A stretch of DNA of 64,000 nt from Parasponia andersonii (taxonomy: Eukaryota > Streptophyta > Magnoliopsida > Rosales > Cannabaceae). The position numbers and the translations under genes are program-made. The stretch lies in contig JXTB01000828.1 of assembly GCA_002914805.1 (NCBI GenBank), positions 4,980-68,979 of the forward strand, written 5' to 3'. Positions 58,534 to 64,000 of the stretch are shown piece by piece. Below the pieces are notes generated by a model that ran no database searches, was not told the origin of the DNA, and saw nothing but the letters and a program-made list of their open reading frames with translations. Each line of letters begins with the position of its first letter. Within the stretch, counting starts at the first letter, position 1.

Positions 58534-59760
58534 ATGAAGCGAATCGAAGAGGAGTTTGACGGGCCAGAATCCACGATTGAGGAGCTGGTGGCGGTCCCTT
58601 TGAAAAAAGCAGAACCGACGAAGGTAGTCTTAATCGGGGCCCTGCTGCCCGAGGAGGAAAAGAATGAGCTGCTGGGGTTCCTTAGGAAGAATGAAGACAT
58701 CTTCGCCTGGTCCCATGATGACATGCCCGAGATAGACCCTGCACACGCCTACCACCGGTTGAACATAGACCCTAATTTCCCTCTAGTCAGGCAGAGACCC
58801 CGAAGGTTCGCGCCGAAAAAAACAAGACGTTCAATAAGGAGGTAAGGATGCTACTGGAGAACAACTTGATCATAGAATAGGTATACCCGTGCTGGGTCCC
58901 AATCCAGTGGTAGTGAAGAAGAAAAACGGCGATGACCGTACTTGTATAGACTTCACCAACCTGAACAAGGCCTAACCGAAGGATAGCTTCCCCTACTAAG
59001 GATCGACCAAATGGTCGATGCGATGGCAGGATTCGACATGATGAGCTTCCTGGATGTCTACTCTGGATACAACCAGATCCCTCTGTATGAAGAAGACTAA
59101 ATCCACACAGTATTCATTACGGAGCGAGGTCTGTACTGGTATAGACGCATGCCTTTTGGCTTGAAGAACGCGGGGGCAACCTACCAGAGGCTCATGAACA
59201 AAATGTTCGCCGGGCTGCTAGGGAAGACTATGGAAGTCTATATCGACGACATAGTCGTGAAGAGCAAAGAAGCTTCGGACCATCTGGGACATCTAGATGA
59301 ATGTTTCCAAATTCTGAGGCAATACCGGATGCGTCTAAACCCCAGAAATGCGCGTTTGGGGTATCCTCTGGCCAGTTCCTGGGGCACATCGTGAGCAGAA
59401 GGGACATTGAGGCCAACCCGACCCAGTTGTCCTCAATCGCAGATATGCAAAGACCCTCGATCATTCGGGAGATCCAGCGCCTATCCGGGAAGATAGTTGC
59501 TCTTAGCTGGTTTGTCTCCAAGATGTCTGACCGACGCAAGCCTTTTTTCCAGTGCATAAAGAGAAGCTCCACTGTCGTCTGGGGGGAAGAGTAGGACAAG
59601 GCACTGACAGAGCTCAAGCTGTACTTAAGTCATCCGCCTATCCTGGCTTCCCCGGCAGAGGGGGAGTGCCTATATGCTTATTTGGCAGTGTCCGAAGTAG
59701 CGATCAGCGCCGTACTATTCATCAAGGAAGACAGTAAGCAGAAGTCGGTAGTATGGTAGA
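58534..59760 (+). pseudogene. Gypsy reverse transcriptase
   Basis: A linker (LRKNEDIFAWSHDDMPEIDP) leads into the RT. MPFGLKNAGATYQRLMNKMF and the catalytic box VYIDDIVVKSK (59237 onward) are intact, while earlier blocks (KKNGDDRTCIDFTNLNKA, DMMSFLDVYSGYNQIPL-like) are crossed by stops and frameshifts. Further shifted pieces (GHIVSRRDIEANP, SKMSDRRKPFFQCIK) belong to the thumb and connection region. Confidence 0.88.
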
Positions 59761-59941
59761 GAAACTGGTCCTCGCTTTTGTCAACGCTAAGAAGAGACTC
59801 AGGCAATACTTCGAGACATTCTCAGTTACCGTGTATACGAATTTCCCCATCCAGCTAATCTTGGCTAAACTGGACCTATCATGACGACTAACCAAGTAGG
59901 CCATCGAACTGGGGATATACGACATCGAGTATCGGCCTCGA

Positions 59942-60470
59942 GTGGCAAAGAAAGGGCAAGTCATGGCGTACTTCCTGGTGGAAATCCAATCCTTCGGCGA
60001 GCTGCATGACCCTCTTCAGACGTCTCCGCCTCACATCCCTTCAGCCTGGACCCTCTACACCGACGGATCCACAAACACCTCGGGGTCAGGTATCAGAATA
60101 GTCCTGCAGACTCTAATAGGACTCAGAGTAGAGAAAGCTTTAAGGCTCAATTTCCAGGCAACGAACAACGAGGCGGAGTATGAGGCACTACTGCAAGGCC
60201 TTGAGCTAGCTCTACACTTCGGAGTAGAGAGCATCGCAGTAAAGACTAACTCGCAGCTAATCGTGGGCCAGGTTAAGGGAGACTTCGAAGTAAAAAAGCC
60301 GAGATTACACAGGTACTTGTCCAGGTTAATGGGGGCGAAAGCCCGCTTTAGCAGTTTCAGTATTGAACAAATACCCAGGGAGATGAACCAAAAAGCCGAT
60401 GAGCTAGCTAAAAGCGCGTCGATCGGAGGGACGATCGGACACGCGGAGATTTTGCTAGAGGGTGAAAAAA
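59942..60470 (+). pseudogene. Gypsy RNase H domain
   Basis: A continuous frame reads WTLYTDGSTNTSGSG, TNNEAEYEALLQGLELAL, KTNSQLIVGQVKGDF and NQKADELAKSAS. The first Asp, the Glu and the final Asp of the active site are present, but the third position is Asn in KTNSQ, where Asp is usual. The frame ends at TAG 60533-60535. Confidence 0.88.
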
Positions 60471-60679
60471 CAAGAGACCCTTTGGAGACCCCCGCATGCC
60501 ATGTGTTTGCAACTGACTCTGTAGATAAGGGGTAGATGAAACCCATCACCCAATACCTGGCGTTTGGAAACCTGCCCGCGGAGCCCCAGAAAGTGAGGTC
60601 GATTAGACTGAAGGCTGCTAGATATTTGATGGTGGGGGGACGACTATACAGGAGATCAACGATGGGACCAATGCTGAGG

Positions 60680-61786
60680 TGCATAGGTCTGGTCAAGGTG
60701 TAGAAGCTGATGGAGGAAATCCATGAGGGAGCATGCGGCAACCATTCTGGCGGATGTGGCCTTGCCCACAAGGCCTTGACGGCTGGATACTTTTGGCCAT
60801 ACATGATGACCGAGGTGGCCTGGCCATACATGATGACCGAGGCGGCCTAATTTGTCAAGAAATATGACAAGTGCCAGAGGTTCACCCCAATGAAGTGCCA
60901 ACCCATAGATGAACTCTATTCAAATATATCTCCTTAGCCGTTCGCTAAATGGGGCCTGGACATTGTCGGAGAGCTCCCCAGAAGTCCAAGGGGAAAAAGG
61001 TACGTCTTGCTGGCCACCGATTATTTAACAAAATGGGTAGAGGCTGAAGCCTACATGACCGTTAATAAGGCAGACATAATTAACTTCATTTGGAAAAATA
61101 TAATCTGCTGATATAGAATACCGAAAGAGATACTCGGTGATCATGGCATGCAGTTCCAGAACGCTAAGCTTAAGGAGCTGTGTGAGTTGTATGATATAAG
61201 GCTCAAATTCTCATCCATAAACTACCCTCAGCGGAACGGCCAGGCAGAGGCAACGAATAAGACCATATTCAGTAATATTAAAAAATATTTGCAGGAGGCT
61301 AAAGACAGGTGGTTAGAAGACTTACCGGGCGTTGTGTGGGCCCATCAAACCACGGAGTGGAGATCAACGGGAAGAACACCATTTGCCGTGGTCTACGGGT
61401 CGGAGACTGTGATCTCGACTGAGATTGGCCTCCCGATCCTTCGCTCTGAAATGGTAAGAGACGCCTCATTGAACGAGCAGCAACTAAGCCACAACATAGA
61501 CCTCCTGGAAGAAACAAGGGACATAGTCCTGGTTCACCTGGCCTCGTACTACTAGCAGGCTAGGTCTTACTATGCAAAAAAGGTTAGCTCTCGTCGATTT
61601 AACGTCGAGGATTGGGTCTTGAAGGTCAAAATAGAGAATTTCTCAAAGCTAGACTCTAACTGGGTCAGGCCCTATGAGGTGATTAAGGCGCTTGACAATA
61701 GCGCATATATCCTGAAAGAACTCAAGACTGTGAAGAGCCTACCAAATACGTAGAATGCCCAGAACTTGAAAAAGTACCACATGTGA
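60680..61786 (+). pseudogene. Gypsy integrase
   Basis: A zinc-binding region (HEGACGNHSGG...KYDKCQRF) is followed by the catalytic core: WGLDIVGELP, VLLATDYLTKWVEAEAY, then LGDHGMQFQNAKLKEL and YPQRNGQAEATNK, giving the D,D,E triad. The C-terminal part has RRFNVEDWVLKV and LDSNWVRPYEVI. It stops at TGA 61784-61786. It contains a 27-bp in-frame tandem duplication at 60794-60847 and several stop codons. Confidence 0.88.
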
Positions 61787-61950
61787 GATGTATATAAATG
61801 CTGTGAGATAGATGTAAATGCTTGTATTATTGAACAGCTTAATTCCAAAACAGGTCAGATTTTTTTCTACATGAACTGATCCTTTGGATTGCTATAAACA
61901 AGGGTCTACCCCAAGTGCCAGACCCCATAAACTTCTCACACAAATAAAGA

Positions 61951-62620
61951 TCGTACTATGGGAATCACATCGCGCAATAAAATGCTTACTGATGGCCCGA
62001 GAAAACGTACGAAGAGGAATGAGCTGCGCAATCAAAAACTTGCTAGTAGACCTCGAAAATGATCGTACTATGGGAATCACATCACGTAATAAAATGCTTG
62101 CCAATGGCCCAAGAAAACGTACGAAGAGGAATGAGTTGCGCAATCAAAAACTTGCCAGCAGACCTCGAAAACGATTGTACTATGGGAATCGCATCGTGCA
62201 ATAAAATGCTTGCCGATGACCCAAGAAAACGTACGAAGAGGAATGAGCTGTGCAATCAAAAACTTGCCAGCAGACCTCGAAAACAATCGTACTATGGGAA
62301 TCATATCGTGCAATAAAATGCTTGCCGATGGCCTGAGAAAACGTACTAAGAGGAATGAGCTGTGCAACTAAAAACTTGCCAGTAGACCTCGAAAATGATC
62401 ATACTATGGGAATCACATCATGCAACAAAATGCTTGCCGATGGCCCGAGAAAATGTACGAGGAAGAATGAGTTGCGCAACCAAAACGTGCCAGCCAGCCT
62501 CATCAAGAATCGTACTACGGGGATCACGTCGCTCGTCGACAATCCGAGAGGATGTACGAAAGGCGATAGGCCGCACGATGAAAACTTGCGGCCAGCCCTC
62601 AAGGAATACTTGCAGGATGG
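61951..62620. repeat. Tandem array, six units of 112 bp
   Basis: Units begin T(C/T)(G/A)TACTA(T/C)GGG at 61951, 62063, 62175, 62287, 62399 and 62510, a spacing of 112, 112, 112, 112 and 111. Each holds GCTTGC(C/T)GATGGCC, GAAAACGTACGAAGAGGAA and AACTTGCCAGCAGACCTCG. The last unit is the most diverged. Because 112 is not a multiple of three the frame rotates, so it is not a repeated protein. Confidence 0.95.
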
Positions 62621-62639
62621 GAAAAGAGTTAGGCGATAA

Positions 62640-63020
62640 GACCCTTCCTGGAAAGCACCGTAGCTGCGCGTGAGCTAAAGGCAAGTAGGGCCAGGGTCTA
62701 CCCGTTAGAAGTAGACCCTCCCTAAGGAGCACCTTAGCTATGCGAGAGCCAAAGAAAAGCAGGGCCATGGTCTACCCCTTAGAAGTAGACCCTTTGTAAG
62801 GAGCACCTTAGCTATGCGAAAGCCAAAGGAAAGTGGGGCCAGGGTCTATCCGTTGGAAGTAAACCCTCCCTAAGGAGCACCTTAGCTATGTGAAAAGTCA
62901 AAGGAAAGCGGGGCTAGGGTCCACCCGTTGGAAGCAGACCCTCCCCAGATAGTGCCTTACCTACGCATGGACTGGAAGTAAATGGAGGCAGCGCATACCC
63001 ATTGGAAGTAGGCCAAGACA
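62640..63020. repeat. Second tandem array, about 74-bp units
   Basis: GG(T/G)CTA.CC(G/C)TT.GAAGTA.ACC cores recur at 62695, 62769, 62843 and 62918, spaced 74, 74 and 75 bp, with partial units at both ends. Shared text includes TAAGGAGCACCTTAGCTATG. It directly follows the 112-bp array but is unrelated in sequence. Confidence 0.9.
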
Positions 63021-63582
63021 AGACCAAGCACAAAAACAGAAATTAAAATCAAATTCTATTTATTATTGCCAAAAATACAAAATGCGTAGTATATAGGGAC
63101 GCGGACCCGGAGGCTATATTTGTAAGTATCGAGTCTTGGACAGATTCGCAGGGACACGTCGGAGTGGTAACACCCTATTTGCTCCCAATAAGAGCCGAGC
63201 CTGGGCCTCTTCCTCTGTAGCGACGGATCCAAGCAATGGTCGACCAACCCCTGGAGCTAGTTCCTAGCGCGTTTCCACTTAGGATCGAAGAAGTCTAGCC
63301 ACACATGCAGGTTAAACTCTGCCAAGACAAGTCATAACATAAATTATACATCCTCAAAGCCAGACGAGCCGGAACTCACATTCTGATCTCCAGAGCAAAT
63401 TTTGTCAATTATAGCATGGGGGAATTCACTAAAAACTCCAAATCATATACGATTGAGCTATACCCAGAGGTTAGCTGCACTACCAACAAGGGAATGGCAT
63501 CGTATATGATGTCCACCCGGACCATGAATTCAAGCGACAAAAAAAAGAAGGGAATAAACATGAGAAAAATGCGTTGTTTCTA
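63021..63582. other. Gypsy 3' internal region, nothing recognised
   Basis: Non-repetitive sequence between the tandem arrays and the antisense frame. No coding signal was recognised on either strand. Confidence 0.4.
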
Positions 63583-64000
63583 TTATTTAAACAGATGTTT
63601 ACAACAAGGGTCAACTTTACATAACACAGTTAGTATTTTACAAATACATAAAGAGCGAGAAGCCCTAGTTACCTCCGACAAGGGGAGCGCTACCAGCTTC
63701 AGCGCTTGGGCCAGCTTCGACAGAGGGCGGCATACCAGGGTCAGAATCATCACTAGACAAAACGACCACACCAGACCCTTCGCCAGTTGAGGCGCCAAGA
63801 CCAGGCTGACTGCCATGAACCTCCGCGGCTTGTTTTGGTAGACCAGAAGTGGGGACAATCTCCTTGGCAATAGAGGCAGATGTAGAGGCCCGTCTTTTTC
63901 TTCGTCGAGCATCTTCAGCACATCAGTGGGGTACATGATGTTGATCTCATCCCCCAACTGCTGCATATAGTGCCTGACAGAATAATGGTCCCTCTCGATG
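63583..64000 (-). CDS. Candidate antisense ORF of the gypsy element, partial
   Basis: On the minus strand an open frame enters from the right edge (IERDHYSVRHYMQQLGDEI, then NIMYPTDVLKMLDEEKDG). In an adjacent frame, open from about 63919 down to TAG 63667-63665, the translation is RRRKRRASTSASIAKEIVPT, then GVVVLSSDDSDPGMPPSVEA. The switch implies a frameshift or an intron. A basic cluster followed by an acidic, Ser/Pro-rich tail is protein-like. Tat-group elements are known to carry an extra ORF in antisense between pol and the 3' LTR, and the position fits. Function is unknown. Confidence 0.5.
   Translation of the reverse strand, partial: IERDHYSVRHYMQQLGDEINIMYPTDVLKMLDEEKDGPLHLPLLPRRLSPLLVYQNKPRRFMAVSLVLAPQLAKGLVWSFCLVMILTLVCRPLSKLAQALKLVALPLSEVTRASRSLCICKILTVLCKVDPCCKHLFK

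Larger units (their letters stand above)
55409..64000 (+). mobile_element. Ty3/gypsy retrotransposon, probable Tat group, 3' end outside window
   Basis: It has a 5' LTR, a primer-binding site, gag, protease, reverse transcriptase, RNase H and integrase in gypsy order (RNase H before integrase, as in all Ty3 elements). Two tandem arrays and a candidate antisense frame follow before the window ends, so the 3' LTR should lie further right. Base composition is clearly GC-richer than the flanking DNA. Numerous stops and frameshifts in every domain show that it is inactive. Assignment to Tat rests on the gag and RNase H style, the PBS text and the extra antisense frame. Confidence 0.88.

Noticed and set aside
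60055..60831. 258-codon minus-strand frame opposite RNase H
   Set aside because: It is the antisense shadow of a GC-richer pol region whose plus strand has unmistakable RNase H motifs.
61884..62639. Several overlapping repeat-rich frames on both strands
   Set aside because: They are produced by the 112-bp array. The period is not divisible by three and the frames rotate, so no repeat protein is implied.
1..64000. CRISPR arrays, bacterial operons or phage-like systems
   Set aside because: Regular repeats here are microsatellites, transposon ends or gypsy minisatellites. Spliced genes and plant families show this is eukaryotic DNA.

Overview
This window is nuclear DNA from a flowering plant, most likely a eudicot. 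It is AT-rich, and its genes are split by GT-AG introns plus two candidate GC-AG introns. It contains recognisable plant genes (a plastid-targeted ribosomal protein S6, a 26S proteasome subunit, a SCAR/WAVE-complex subunit and an ATL-type RING-H2 ligase) separated by nested plant transposable elements. I cannot name the species. Two single N characters (13323 and 28640) show that it comes from a draft assembly.

Layout. 1-11 kb is a gene island: the 3' part of a gene with two DUF2439 (ZGRF1-type) domains on +, then a nine-exon ABIL gene and a six-exon RPN12 gene, both on -. For ABIL, RPN12, RPS6 and the RING gene the exon phases join without conflict and give complete products of 298, 267, 218 and 283 residues. 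11-33 kb is gene-poor: a 1.3-kb direct repeat around an N, a non-autonomous hAT-like element, a FAR1/FRS-like pseudogene broken by a MULE-like MITE and by a 2.57-kb solo LTR, a second related LTR, RNase H remnants, and a decayed copy of RPN12 exon 1 that lies in a small tandem array. 33.6-38.9 kb is a Ty1/copia element with both LTRs but no reverse transcriptase; its gag is split by another solo LTR. 38.9-40.03 kb looks like a further inverted-repeat element ending just upstream of RPS6. 40.2-48.3 kb holds RPS6 and the RING-H2 gene. 49.9-54.6 kb is a nearly complete but dead hAT transposon with an 8-bp target duplication and a small MITE nested inside it. From 55.4 kb to the right edge lies a Ty3/gypsy element, probably of the Tat group, with stop-riddled gag-pol, two adjacent tandem arrays (112-bp and 74-bp units) and a candidate antisense reading frame.

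The host genes do not form a pathway; they are unrelated housekeeping or signalling genes. The strongest direct evidence in the window is the insertion history: five insertions have target duplications readable in the sequence, and in two of them removing the insert restores the interrupted reading frame. I found no CRISPR array, rRNA gene or convincing tRNA gene, and no clearly new molecular system. The items most worth checking are the RPN12 exon-1 array, the two N junctions that sit inside direct repeats, the GC-AG introns, and the 3' region of the gypsy element.
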